Below are positions 48,037 to 56,432 of a stretch of 64,000 bases of DNA, piece by piece; positions within the stretch are counted from its first letter, which is position 1; each line of letters begins with the position of its first letter. This DNA is from Thalassotalea crassostreae (GTDB taxonomy: Bacteria > Pseudomonadota > Gammaproteobacteria > Enterobacterales > Alteromonadaceae): assembly GCF_001831495.1 (NCBI RefSeq), contig NZ_CP017689.1, positions 1,364,001 to 1,428,000 of the forward strand. The letters are read 5' to 3'. Under the pieces are notes generated by a model. It saw only the letters and a list, made by a program, of their open reading frames with translations, had not been told where the DNA came from and made no database searches. The position numbers were made by a program, and so were the translations under genes.

Positions 48037-48081
48037 CTTTCTTCTTAAGTACGCTTTAGTAAGTTAGTGGGAGATAAAATT

Positions 48082-48148
48082 AAAAGCCTAAGGCTTTTAA
48101 CCGTTAACTCCATATGGGTCGAAGGTTTAAATTCTTCTCGACCAAGCA
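48082..48148 (+). pseudogene. tRNA-Lys 3'-half remnant 1
   Basis: Keeps GGCTTTTAACC (anticodon loop) and the T-arm/acceptor 3' half (GTCGAAGGTTTAAAT...CGACC), with mutations. The 5' half is gone, replaced by AAAAGCC that pairs with GGCTTTT. Part of a 112-bp tandem repeat (48035-48146, 48147-48258). Confidence 0.8.
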
Positions 48149-48193
48149 CTTTCTTCTTAAGTACGCTTTTGTAAGTTGGTGGGAGATAAAATT

Positions 48194-48260
48194 AAAAGCC
48201 AAAGGCTTTTAACCGTTAACTCCATATAGGTCGAAGGTATAAATTCTTTTCGACCGACCA
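48194..48260 (+). pseudogene. tRNA-Lys 3'-half remnant 2
   Basis: Second copy of the 112-bp repeat. Hairpin AAAAGCC-AAA-GGCTTTT; T-arm mutated (GGTATAAATTC); acceptor end CGACCGACCA intact. Confidence 0.8.
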
Positions 48261-48353
48261 CTTTCTTCTTTAAGATCTAAAGTCGAAAGTGAATTAATTA
48301 TTTCTATAGGATGTCTTCCTATTACTGAAATAATTAACAAGCAAGGTATATAT

Positions 48354-48429
48354 CGGTCGTTAGCTCAGTTGGTAGAGCAGTTGGCTTTTAACCAATTTGT
48401 CGAAGGTTCAAATCCTTCACGACCGACCA
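48354..48429 (+). tRNA. tRNA-Lys(TTT), copy 2
   Basis: Identical to copy 1; 76 nt with CCA. Preceded by about 90 bp of unrelated AT-rich spacer. Confidence 0.98.
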
Positions 48430-48481
48430 CTCTTTAAGTTATTAAAGATTGGAAATACTTGCTTAAATAAAGAAACTATAT

Positions 48482-48557
48482 CGGTCGTTAGCTCAGTTGG
48501 TAGAGCAGTTGGCTTTTAACCAATTTGTCGAAGGTTCAAATCCTTCACGACCGACCA
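48482..48557 (+). tRNA. tRNA-Lys(TTT), copy 3
   Basis: Identical to copy 1; 52 bp after copy 2. Confidence 0.98.
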
Positions 48558-48591
48558 CTTTCTCTAACAAGAGTTTGTGGATGTTTTCAGT

Positions 48592-48656
48592 AAAAGCCGA
48601 GGCTTTTAACCGTTAACATAGTTTGGTCGAAGGTTTAAATACTTAACGACCGACCA
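48592..48656 (+). pseudogene. tRNA-Lys 3'-half remnant 3
   Basis: Hairpin AAAAGCC-GA-GGCTTTT, then AACCGTTAAC, GGTCGAAGGTTTAAATAC and intact acceptor CGACCGACCA. Confidence 0.8.
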
Positions 48657-48684
48657 CTTTCTCAGTTTCTTATTTGTATTTTAT

Positions 48685-48760
48685 CGGTCGTTAGCTCAGT
48701 TGGTAGAGCAGTTGGCTTTTAACCAATTTGTCGAAGGTTCAAATCCTTCACGACCGACCA
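48685..48760 (+). tRNA. tRNA-Lys(TTT), copy 4
   Basis: Identical to copy 1; followed immediately by two identical remnants. Confidence 0.98.
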
Positions 48761-48793
48761 CCTTACTCCTTTTATATCCATCGCATTTACTTT

Positions 48794-48856
48794 AAAGCCA
48801 AGGCTTTTAACCGCTAACTCAACAATCTCGAAGTTTAAATTTTTCACGACCGACCA
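48794..48856 (+). pseudogene. tRNA-Lys 3'-half remnant 4
   Basis: Hairpin AAAGCC-AA-GGCTTT. T-arm decayed (CTCGAAGTTTAAATTTTTC), acceptor 3' end intact. First of two identical 96-bp units (48761-48856). Confidence 0.8.
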
Positions 48857-48889
48857 CCTTACTCCTTTTATATCCATCGCATTTACTTT

Positions 48890-48952
48890 AAAGCCAAGGC
48901 TTTTAACCGCTAACTCAACAATCTCGAAGTTTAAATTTTTCACGACCGACCA
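48890..48952 (+). pseudogene. tRNA-Lys 3'-half remnant 5
   Basis: Second 96-bp unit (48857-48952), identical in sequence to remnant 4. Confidence 0.8.
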
Positions 48953-48992
48953 CTTTACTCCCTTGATTCCTGTACTTTCTTTGTAGAAATAT

Positions 48993-49859
48993 CTATGACT
49001 CTAATTTATCCTGGGTCTTGTTTTCAAAATCACTGCTGTCGTGTCGCTCATGAAGTTGTTCCGTTAGTTCACCCCAATTTCTATTAACCATTCTTCCGCG
49101 TATAACCGCTTCTCGTTCGTTAATTTCATTAGCCCAACGGGTAACATGTTTATATGAATCTACTTGCAGGAATTCTGCTGCGTCATATAGTCTCCCCAGT
49201 ATTAACGAACCATACCATGGCCAATTGGCCATATCGGCAATGGTGTAGTTGTCACCACATAAAAACTGATTATTCGCTAAGTGCTTATCCAGCACATCGA
49301 GCTGTCGTTTCACTTCCATAGTGAAACGGTCTATAGGGTATTCAAAGTGCTCAGGTGCGTAAGCGTAAAAATGACCAAACCCACCTCCTAAGTAAGGACC
49401 GCTTCCTACTTGCCAAAATAACCAAGACAAGCACTCTGCTTTTTCCGCTGGATCACTAGGAATAAACTGAGAAAACTTTTCAGCCAAATGCATTAGAATT
49501 GCACCAGATTCAAAAATTCGAATATCTTTTTCGCCACTTCGGTCAATTAACGCTGGAATTTTTGAGTTTGGATTTACGTTAACAAATCCTTCGCCAAACT
49601 GATCGCCTTCTCCAATATCAATCAAATAGGCATCATACTCAGCCTCTTTAATCCCTAGCGCTAAAAGTTCTTCAAATAAAATAGTGACTTTGACTCCATT
49701 AGGAGTAGCTAAAGAATATAACTGAAAAGGGTGGTTACCACTTTGCAATTGAGTATCGTGGGTTGCGCCAGAAATTGGTCGGTTTATATTTGCAAACTTT
49801 CCACCATTATCTTTTTTCCATTGCCATACTTTTGGTGGTGTGTAAGTTTTTTCGGTCAT
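48993..49859 (-). CDS. yghU: Glutathione-dependent disulfide-bond oxidoreductase YghU
   Basis: A glutathione transferase-like enzyme (Nu class) that reduces disulfides using two glutathiones. The 288-residue length equals E. coli YghU. It has a thioredoxin fold with 'YSLATPNGVKVTILFEELL', 'VNPNSKIPALIDRS', 'FESGAILMHLAEKF' and a helical C-domain. 'WPWYGSLILGRLYDA' is also typical. Cytoplasmic, single gene, convergent with the tRNA array. Confidence 0.94.
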   Translation of the reverse strand: MTEKTYTPPKVWQWKKDNGGKFANINRPISGATHDTQLQSGNHPFQLYSLATPNGVKVTILFEELLALGIKEAEYDAYLIDIGEGDQFGEGFVNVNPNSKIPALIDRSGEKDIRIFESGAILMHLAEKFSQFIPSDPAEKAECLSWLFWQVGSGPYLGGGFGHFYAYAPEHFEYPIDRFTMEVKRQLDVLDKHLANNQFLCGDNYTIADMANWPWYGSLILGRLYDAAEFLQVDSYKHVTRWANEINEREAVIRGRMVNRNWGELTEQLHERHDSSDFENKTQDKLES

Positions 49860-50209
49860 GCTCTGATCCTTTCCATTAATGTAATTTGGTATATCTAAGT
49901 TGCTGATATTTTAATAGTAGCTGCTGTCAGAATTAATACATTAAATTAGTGGAATAAGTAATCCAATAAACAGTGACAACTTAGCGACTATAAATATTAC
50001 GAAAACTAATCAACTTTAGATTACTTTGTTTGCACATCTAGATTTTGTTATTACGAACAGCCTATAGATTTTCAACAGGTGATAATAAACAAGATACTTG
50101 CCGGGTATAAAACTAACTGGCATATTAATTATTTAATGCCTAAACATTTAAGAAATAGTATTTTTCTTTCAATATAGCGAATAATTAAAGAATTATAAGG
50201 TGACTTGGA
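49860..50209. other. Divergent AT-rich spacer between yghU and the MASE1 gene
   Basis: 350 bp, very AT-rich, with no gene, repeat or hairpin of note. It must carry both promoters; none is clear. Confidence 0.5.
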
Positions 50210-51145
50210 TTGACTCAAGATTTTTATAACAATAAAAAGAGCTCTAAAAGCATATTAAGCATAATTGTACTTAGCATTTTGTATATTATTATCGCTAAAG
50301 TTGGTATGACTCTATTTTCATTAAAGCCGACTAATATCACGCTATTTTGGCTGCCTGCTGGTTTAGCGCTGATTATGTATATAAAGTATAAACAAGTAGC
50401 TCTACCTTTCATTATTGTTGCTAGTTTTGTGGCTAATTATAGCGGTATGCAATTAGACAATACTGCGAGCTCAATAATACATACCACTGTTGCTTCTATC
50501 ATTGATGGCTTTGCACCATATTTAGGTTATGTGTTTATGCGCTTTTTTAAAATTGATGAATTGGATGACTATAAGTCTTTAAGTTTATTTTTATGCTTTG
50601 TTTGTATTTTGCCGTCACTCGTTGCTGGATTGTTGTTAACTCAAAACATGGTCTGGGGAGGGTATATCACTTCAGGTGAAATGTTCAATATGATGATCAA
50701 TATCAGCTTTTCAGACACTGTAGGCATGCTTCTGGTTTACGGCATTTATTCAGAAATGTTAAGTGCCGACCAAGCAACGAATAGAAGTATAAGTGAAAAT
50801 TTTAACGCTCTAATTGCTACTTCTCTTTTATCATTGTTGTTGGTTTGGGTAGCGTATGAAATATTTAGTTTAGCGATACTATTAATTCCTGTTCTACTTT
50901 CTGTATTGGCTTTTAAACGTCTTTATGTCGATTTACCGTTAGCACAATTAGCCGTTATTTGTTTTATATTAATCATGTCAATATTGCATATGGGACCATT
51001 CGAAAGCGATAATTATTACGATAGTATTCTTTTGATGATGTTGTTTATATTTGCTTGTAATGTTTGTACTAATTACATGGTTATCTATTGCAAAGTGAGT
51101 GACAAAAAGAATAACGATAAAGGTAATTCAATAGACATACCTTGA
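50210..51145 (+). CDS. MASE1 domain membrane protein without output domain
   Basis: The 311-residue integral membrane protein has about eight helices and the MASE1 signature 'NITLFWLPAGLALIM' near residue 40-55. MASE1 is usually a sensory input module for diguanylate cyclases or histidine kinases. Here the protein ends with a short charged tail after the last helix, so it has no visible effector. The start is TTG 50210 with AAGG 9 bases ahead; no ATG is near. Signal and partner unknown. Confidence 0.8.
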   Translation: MTQDFYNNKKSSKSILSIIVLSILYIIIAKVGMTLFSLKPTNITLFWLPAGLALIMYIKYKQVALPFIIVASFVANYSGMQLDNTASSIIHTTVASIIDGFAPYLGYVFMRFFKIDELDDYKSLSLFLCFVCILPSLVAGLLLTQNMVWGGYITSGEMFNMMINISFSDTVGMLLVYGIYSEMLSADQATNRSISENFNALIATSLLSLLLVWVAYEIFSLAILLIPVLLSVLAFKRLYVDLPLAQLAVICFILIMSILHMGPFESDNYYDSILLMMLFIFACNVCTNYMVIYCKVSDKKNNDKGNSIDIP

Positions 51146-51172
51146 TTACTACACATTTGTAATTGAATCTCT

Positions 51173-51178
51173 TATAAT
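51173..51178 (+). promoter_or_regulatory. Likely -10 element of nadA
   Basis: TATAAT followed by the discriminator ACGCCTCC, 43 bases before the nadA start. The -35 is weak (TACACA at 17 bp). Confidence 0.45.
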
Positions 51179-51220
51179 ACGCCTCCTTATACGATTTAAA
51201 CCTTTTAAGAGTCCAAGAGA

Positions 51221-52276
51221 ATGTTAGAGACAACTTTAGCTGTTGATTTTGATTACACCTTTCCTGCGAAACCTGTACCGTTAAACGAAACAGAAAAAGC
51301 TGATTACAAAGAAAAAATCAAGCAATTGTTAATCGAAAAAAATGCGGTACTTGTTGCTCATTATTACACAGACCCTGAGATTCAAGCATTGGCTGAAGAA
51401 ACTGGTGGCTGTGTTGCTGATTCTCTTGAAATGGCTCGTTTTGGTAGAGAGCACCCTGCGACGACGCTTATCGTTGCCGGTGTTAAGTTTATGGGCGAAA
51501 CAGCAAAAGTGTTAACGCCTGAAAAAACAGTATTAATGCCAACTCTTGAAGCTACCTGTTCACTAGATTTAGGCTGTCCGATTGAACAATTTAGTAACTT
51601 CTGTGATCAACATCCTGACCGCACCGTTGTTGTTTATGCCAATACCTCAACTGAAGTAAAAGCGAGAGCAGACTGGATCGTTACGTCTTCATGCGCATTA
51701 GAAATAGTTGAGCATCTAGATGATCAAGGTGAAAAGATCTTGTGGGGTCCAGACAAACACCTTGGTGCTTACATTGAAAAACAAACCGATGCAGATATGA
51801 TCATGTGGGACGGGGCCTGTATCGTTCATGATGAGTTTAAAACCAAAGCATTAAGCGATATGAAAGCATTACACCCAGACGCAGCAATATTGGTTCACCC
51901 TGAATCGCCGCTATCTGTCGTTGCTCTTGCCGATGCTGTAGGTTCAACAAGTCAGTTAATTAAAGCTGCTCAAGATATGCCGCACAAAAAATTCATTGTT
52001 GCTACTGATAGAGGTATTTTCTACAAGATGCAGCAACTTTGTCCTGACAAAGAGTTCTTTGAAGCTCCTACGGCAGGAGAAGGCGCAACGTGTAGAAGTT
52101 GTGCTCATTGTCCTTGGATGGCAATGAACGGCTTACAGGCCATCCACGACTCTCTAATCGACGGTAGCGGACGTGAGATCTTTGTTGATATGGACGTTCG
52201 AGACGGCGCATTGAAATCATTAGGTCGCATGTTAGATTTTTCAGCGGAACTGAAAAAACAACAACAAGGTAAATAG
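51221..52276 (+). CDS. nadA: Quinolinate synthase A
   Basis: A [4Fe-4S] enzyme that condenses iminoaspartate with dihydroxyacetone phosphate to quinolinate, the start of NAD synthesis. The 351 residues keep the three cluster ligands at E. coli positions: Cys113 ([10 protein letters not shown]), Cys200 (GACIVHDEF) and Cys297 (RSCAHCPWM). Further motifs are '[19 protein letters not shown]' and '[13 protein letters not shown]'. Single gene. Confidence 0.98.
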   Translation: MLETTLAVDFDYTFPAKPVPLNETEKADYKEKIKQLLIEKNAVLVAHYYTDPEIQALAEETGGCVADSLEMARFGREHPATTLIVAGVKFMGETAKVLTPEKTVLMPTLEATCSLDLGCPIEQFSNFCDQHPDRTVVVYANTSTEVKARADWIVTSSCALEIVEHLDDQGEKILWGPDKHLGAYIEKQTDADMIMWDGACIVHDEFKTKALSDMKALHPDAAILVHPESPLSVVALADAVGSTSQLIKAAQDMPHKKFIVATDRGIFYKMQQLCPDKEFFEAPTAGEGATCRSCAHCPWMAMNGLQAIHDSLIDGSGREIFVDMDVRDGALKSLGRMLDFSAELKKQQQGK

Positions 52277-52495
52277 TCGTTGCTTTGATTTAATCGGCGA
52301 TTGAATTCTAAATTGATGTTTTAGCAAACAAATAGTTAGCTTAGCGCTAATTATGCTTGCGTCCTGTTTGAATATTCCCTAACATACGCGCTCGTCGAGA
52401 TATTCCAGTTATTGCATATTGAAAATTGTATATAGCTTATCGAAAATAGCATATTTCGATTTCCTGAACTTGTTTCAGGATCTGTTAAAAATTTA

Positions 52496-52645
52496 GGTGA
52501 CGTGTCCGAGTGGCTGCCAAGGTGTATAAACACGCCAAGGCGTGCTCAGCCATCTAACCAACCCAAATTAGGTGACGTGTCCGAGTGGCTGCCAAGGTGT
52601 ATAAACACGCCAAGGCGTGCTCAGCCATCTAACCAACCCAAATTA
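52496..52645 (+). pseudogene. Two tandem 5'-half copies of tRNA-Ser
   Basis: Two identical 75-bp units (52496-52570, 52571-52645), each starting with the first 22 bases of the downstream tRNA-Ser (GGTGACGTGTCCGAGTGGCT), then diverging completely. The replaced part folds: TGGCTG...CAGCCA outside and CACGCC-AA-GGCGTG inside. Neither can make a tRNA. The unit ends exactly where the next begins, so they are precise tandem duplications. Confidence 0.85.
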
Positions 52646-52733
52646 GGTGACGTGTCCGAGTGGCTGAAGGAGCACGCCTGGAAAGTGTGTAAAGGGCAAC
52701 CTTTCGAGAGTTCGAATCTCTCCGTCACCGCCA
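52646..52733 (+). tRNA. tRNA-Ser(GGA)
   Basis: 88 nt with encoded CCA. Acceptor GGTGACG/CGTCACC; anticodon arm CACGC-CTGGAAA-GTGTG (anticodon GGA); long variable arm; T-arm GAGAG-TTCGAAT-CTCTC. Serine-type class II tRNA. Confidence 0.97.
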
Positions 52734-52827
52734 TTATTCACATCCATGTGATGTCGGCATTCGCAACATCCATGTTGTTTACCGCCATTATTCACATCCA
52801 TGTGATGTCGGCATTCGCAACATCCAT
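52727..52827. repeat. 54-bp duplication that includes the tRNA-Ser 3' end
   Basis: 52727-52780 is repeated at 52781-52827 (47 matching bases). The unit begins ACCGCCA (the tRNA 3' end) and holds two small palindromes, CACAT-CC-ATGTG and AACAT-CC-ATGTT. A related hairpin (CCTACA-TCC-TGTAGG) occurs at 41959-41973. Confidence 0.8.
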
Positions 52828-52990
52828 AGTAGCGTACTCTTTCTTAAGCAGACGTTTTTTCCGTCACTAATGAAAAACTGATTCAACTACTTTCGAGAAA
52901 TACAGGTAAACCTTTTGTAAAGTACCTTTTTATTTAATCTAAATAAGGGTAGAGTTTTTTGTATCTGTAATTCAGTTGAGCCTCTTTATA

Positions 52991-53692
52991 ATGAAAAAAT
53001 TACCTCTTTGGGCTGTTGTTAGCATTGTTATCCCTTTTTTTAGTCACGCCAAGCCTGCCGATTTAAATCACTCACTAACGCCTAAATTGGTTAATTATGG
53101 TGAGTTGATATCGCAATATACGTTTGATACGTCTTTTGAAATAAAGCCAAGATACGAGTCATTGTTAGCTCGACAAGGAACTAATTGGGAAGTAAAAAAT
53201 GGTAGATTGGTTGGTAAAGAGTCGAGTAAAGCTTACAAAGAAAAGAAAATTCAATCAGGAAAAAAAGGTCATACAGGTAATATTCCGCGACTGCAGCTTG
53301 ATAATAAACATAAAAACATTATTTTTAGCTATAAGTTTAAGCTGTCAGCAGGGAGTGGTTCTAAATTAATACCTATGGTTGAGTCTGGCCATCATATACG
53401 TCGAGTTTACTTTGGTGAAAATAATATTAAATTACTGGTTGATCGTGAGAAAACTACGATAGATGAACAGCAATTTACTTTTAAAGACAACCAGTGGTAT
53501 GAAGTGATGTTGGAATTAAACGATGATGAATTTGTTTTTCAAGTAGAAAATGGCCCAACGCTTTATGGTAAACATGACAGCGTAAATATTGAACACAAAG
53601 ATTACAACCTACAAATAACGGGTAAAGTCGAAGGCGTGATTGAAGTGGATAACCTTTTTTTATGGCATGCGGGAGAAAAAAAGGTTAACTAG
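52991..53692 (+). CDS. Secreted beta-sandwich protein of unknown function
   Basis: 233 residues from ATG 52991 (MKKLPLWAVV, signal peptide to about SHA); an in-frame TTG at 52976 is an alternative, and neither has a clear ribosome site. The mature part resembles a LamG/3-keto-disaccharide-hydrolase-like jelly roll: 'GTNWEVKNGRLVGKES', 'IIFSYKFKLSAGS', 'WYEVMLELNDDEFVFQVENG', 'NLFLWHAGEKK'. Such proteins often bind or modify glycans, but no catalytic residues can be named. Single gene, convergent with the DUF4153 gene. Confidence 0.65.
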   Translation: MKKLPLWAVVSIVIPFFSHAKPADLNHSLTPKLVNYGELISQYTFDTSFEIKPRYESLLARQGTNWEVKNGRLVGKESSKAYKEKKIQSGKKGHTGNIPRLQLDNKHKNIIFSYKFKLSAGSGSKLIPMVESGHHIRRVYFGENNIKLLVDREKTTIDEQQFTFKDNQWYEVMLELNDDEFVFQVENGPTLYGKHDSVNIEHKDYNLQITGKVEGVIEVDNLFLWHAGEKKVN

Positions 53693-53790
53693 TTTTACTA
53701 TTTAAATAATCGTTTAGCTTTCCCTTATAACCACTTCCTTGTGGTTTCGCCATTTTTGCGGCGTAGTAGGGGGTTAATAGGATGACAAAA

Positions 53791-55530
53791 TTAGAGCTGT
53801 ACCTTCAGTTTCATGTCGCCAATATTCAAGGTTTGCCATTGTGGCTTGGTCACTTGAATTTCTGACTGTTCGATTAGGCTTTTCAGAAACTTATTTTTAC
53901 TTGGGTTCGAAATTTTCATGTACTTGGATTGCCATTTTTCGTCTTCTAAGAGCCAAAGTCTGGCGGTTGTCGAGTAATTATGTTCTGAGATAACCACTAT
54001 GTCGGGAGTATGGTCTTCATTCATATCAATGGATATAAAGTAGTAGTTTTTATCCTTAATCGTACTCCATACTTGTTCGGTTGCGCTGTTAAATACAGCG
54101 ACAGTCAAATCTTCAGGAAAACTCTCTTTATTAGGCCAATAAGTAATTAATTTTTCAAAATCAGCAAGTGTATCTTGCTCTTTGTTACCGTATTTTCTCT
54201 TGTTGAAAGAAGAGCGTGTATACATTCTATCAATAACGGCGACCTTGTCGGGATGTTCATTGCCAATTTCTTCTTTAACTTGTTGCATCTGCAAATAGCC
54301 TTGTCGTCCTAAGTTTTGGCCAAAATAATAAAAATCAAAATCGTCAACTTTAATCGTTTTTTCTTTTAACATTGCAATCTGACTTGAGGCAGAAATAGCC
54401 TGAAAATTAAGGACTGGAGAGTTTATTAGTAACATTACTAAGAGTACCGCTAAGCCCATTCGAATGTTTACTGTGCTTAGCGTTTCTAGCCATGCATCCT
54501 TTCTTTTAATAATGCCAATTAAGTACCCAATCGCAAACGTTCCTAATAGTGCACAGGTTAAAATGCCCCATAAACGCGATACAGTAAGTCCGTATTGATC
54601 GACTCTTAACCATAAACCATAAGATGCGATTAGCGTGTATATTGGTAGCAATGCCACACCAATAAAGATAACTCGATGTACAATTAAGTTGTATGGGCGC
54701 TCGTGCGCAGCTTCTTGATAAACAGCATTAACGAAGAATAAAGTCAGTGCTTGTAACCACAATACTAATAAACTACCACTGCCTGTGCCCCATAACTTTT
54801 CTAAACCGGTAAATGGCAAGGTGGCTAAAAAGCCAATAGATACAATAGTGATGACAGGTAGCAGAAATTTAATTAAGGTTTGTAAAATTTTTGCAATAGT
54901 ATCAACGGTATGAGTGATATTTCTAAAAACAACAATGGCAAAACCAAAGGCAAATGTTAGCGTGGGAATTACAAACCAGTCTTTTTCTAAAACTTCTTTG
55001 AAGATATTTATTTCTAGAACAGAAAACAGGCCCGCTCCTAGGTGTAGGATACCCCAGAATATCAGTGTAAATAGTAAGCTTTCGGCGAAAATTATGGCGT
55101 TACGCCAAGAATACTTGAATAACGAGCTATAAGTTATTTTTTCACCACTATTCAATTGTTGGATATACATTAGTGCTTTAAATGAGGCAATTAAAATAGT
55201 CCATGAAAACACAAATACAACGTAGCTATTGTTAATATATTCTACCGGTGTTTGTTGAAACCCCACATAAGCGGCGAGTAATGAAATAACAATGGTAAAG
55301 GGTAATATATACGTAATAGAGGCTTTGAGGTTTTGTCTGGTGATTGTGAGCAATGTCAAAAGCGGAAATGCAATAGTAAACGTTGCTAATGCCATCAGCC
55401 ATACAGGATCATTTCCTGGCCAAAATTGTTCTTCTGCGCTGCGATAAATGAAAGCTAACAATATCCCTTGTATTAAAGACATTACTAACATTAAAGGCTT
55501 CGGTAATTGGTTTTCCATTTCCATTTCCAT
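53791..55530 (-). CDS. DUF4153 family membrane protein
   Basis: About 579 residues: roughly ten to eleven membrane helices in the first ~380 and a soluble C-terminal domain (about 385-579). Resembles the DUF4153 family of unknown function. The N-terminus is MEMEMEN-like, encoded by an ATGGAA hexanucleotide repeat; starts at 55536 (TTG), 55530, 55524 and 55518 are all in frame, and each GGAA can serve as ribosome site for a later ATG. Single gene. Confidence 0.75.
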   Translation of the reverse strand: MEMEMENQLPKPLMLVMSLIQGILLAFIYRSAEEQFWPGNDPVWLMALATFTIAFPLLTLLTITRQNLKASITYILPFTIVISLLAAYVGFQQTPVEYINNSYVVFVFSWTILIASFKALMYIQQLNSGEKITYSSLFKYSWRNAIIFAESLLFTLIFWGILHLGAGLFSVLEINIFKEVLEKDWFVIPTLTFAFGFAIVVFRNITHTVDTIAKILQTLIKFLLPVITIVSIGFLATLPFTGLEKLWGTGSGSLLVLWLQALTLFFVNAVYQEAAHERPYNLIVHRVIFIGVALLPIYTLIASYGLWLRVDQYGLTVSRLWGILTCALLGTFAIGYLIGIIKRKDAWLETLSTVNIRMGLAVLLVMLLINSPVLNFQAISASSQIAMLKEKTIKVDDFDFYYFGQNLGRQGYLQMQQVKEEIGNEHPDKVAVIDRMYTRSSFNKRKYGNKEQDTLADFEKLITYWPNKESFPEDLTVAVFNSATEQVWSTIKDKNYYFISIDMNEDHTPDIVVISEHNYSTTARLWLLEDEKWQSKYMKISNPSKNKFLKSLIEQSEIQVTKPQWQTLNIGDMKLKVQL

Positions 55531-55532
55531 TT
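55515..55532. repeat. Hexanucleotide repeat at a gene start
   Basis: CCATTT three times on the plus strand (ATGGAA units on the coding strand), plus flanking partial units. It overlaps the start of the DUF4153 gene. Unit gain or loss keeps the frame but changes the number of start codons. Confidence 0.8.
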
Positions 55533-55619
55533 CCAATTAATTATTTTTAATTAGATTGCTTTAATTTCTCTGTAATATCAATGTTTTGACTCTCAATTCA
55601 ATGAAAAGTCTTAATTTTT

Positions 55620-56432
55620 CTAATAAATTTCTTTAAAAATAATCACTATTGCAATAACTAAAGTAAAGAATGCAAAGATCTTTTGTAGCGTGTTGCCATC
55701 GAGTTTTCCGGATATTTTGGTAGAGATCGCCATTCCAATAAATGTTGCAACCATCATATAAGGTAAAAGTGGCAGTTGCAGTTCTATGCCCGATTGCAAG
55801 TCACCAATAAATCCTATCAGTGACTTTAACGCGATTATAAATAATGACGCGCCAACGGCGTTTAGCATCGGCATACTTAAGAAAAGTACTAAAGCAGGGA
55901 TTATCAAGAAACCACCGCCGGCGCCAAGTATGCCAGTAACTACACCAACAACGGCACCTTCAAACATAATAAGCGGCCAGTTAGGCGTTTTAGTCGTCGT
56001 TGAGATTTGGTCAATAGAAGTTGCGTTTGCTTGCTTTTTATAGGCTTTCCTTAACATTAATGTTGCTGATGCTAGCATTAGCAATGCGAATAACACCATG
56101 ATCGCCGTATTTTTAGAAATTGAAAATGGCGAAGTCATTATTTGTTCGGGTATTGCAGGCATCAAAAATGCACGAGATAAGTAAACTGCAATAATCGAGG
56201 GGATAGCAAAGGCAAGGGCAGAGCTTATGTCAATTAGACCTTGCTTAAAGTAACGACTCGCACCAAAGGCGGCGGTCGCACCAACGATTAACAACGAATA
56301 ACCCGTAGCAATGTCAGGAGCAACGCCCATTAGATAGACTAAAATTGGTACGGTTAAGATTGAACCACCACCGCCAATAACCCCTAAGACGATCCCCATA
56401 AGGACAGCGGCTAAGTACCCGAGAATGATCAT
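55620..56432 (-). CDS. TauE/SafE family sulfite/anion exporter
   Basis: The 270-residue membrane protein has about eight helices in two halves, each with the family motif: 'GVIGGGGSILTVPILVYLMG' (N-half) and 'GILGAGGGFLIIPALVLFL' (C-half). TauE/SafE proteins export sulfite, sulfoacetate or related organic anions. No sulfur-metabolism gene is adjacent, so the substrate is open. Single gene. Confidence 0.9.
   Translation of the reverse strand: MIILGYLAAVLMGIVLGVIGGGGSILTVPILVYLMGVAPDIATGYSLLIVGATAAFGASRYFKQGLIDISSALAFAIPSIIAVYLSRAFLMPAIPEQIMTSPFSISKNTAIMVLFALLMLASATLMLRKAYKKQANATSIDQISTTTKTPNWPLIMFEGAVVGVVTGILGAGGGFLIIPALVLFLSMPMLNAVGASLFIIALKSLIGFIGDLQSGIELQLPLLPYMMVATFIGMAISTKISGKLDGNTLQKIFAFFTLVIAIVIIFKEIY

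Noticed and set aside
48719-48943. 74-codon minus-strand frame with an internal protein repeat
   Set aside because: It runs antisense through a tRNA-Lys and the 96-bp remnants; the repeat in the protein is only the DNA repeat.
48037-48960. CRISPR-like array
   Set aside because: Repeats are whole tRNA genes or tRNA halves with unequal spacers, and no cas gene is present.
52496-52733. Integrative-element attachment site at tRNA-Ser
   Set aside because: Integrases usually duplicate the 3' end of a tRNA; here the 5' end is duplicated and no integrase is present.
52502-52870. 122-codon frame across the tRNA-Ser locus
   Set aside because: Formed from the 75-bp and 54-bp repeats and the tRNA itself; internal protein repeats are DNA repeats.
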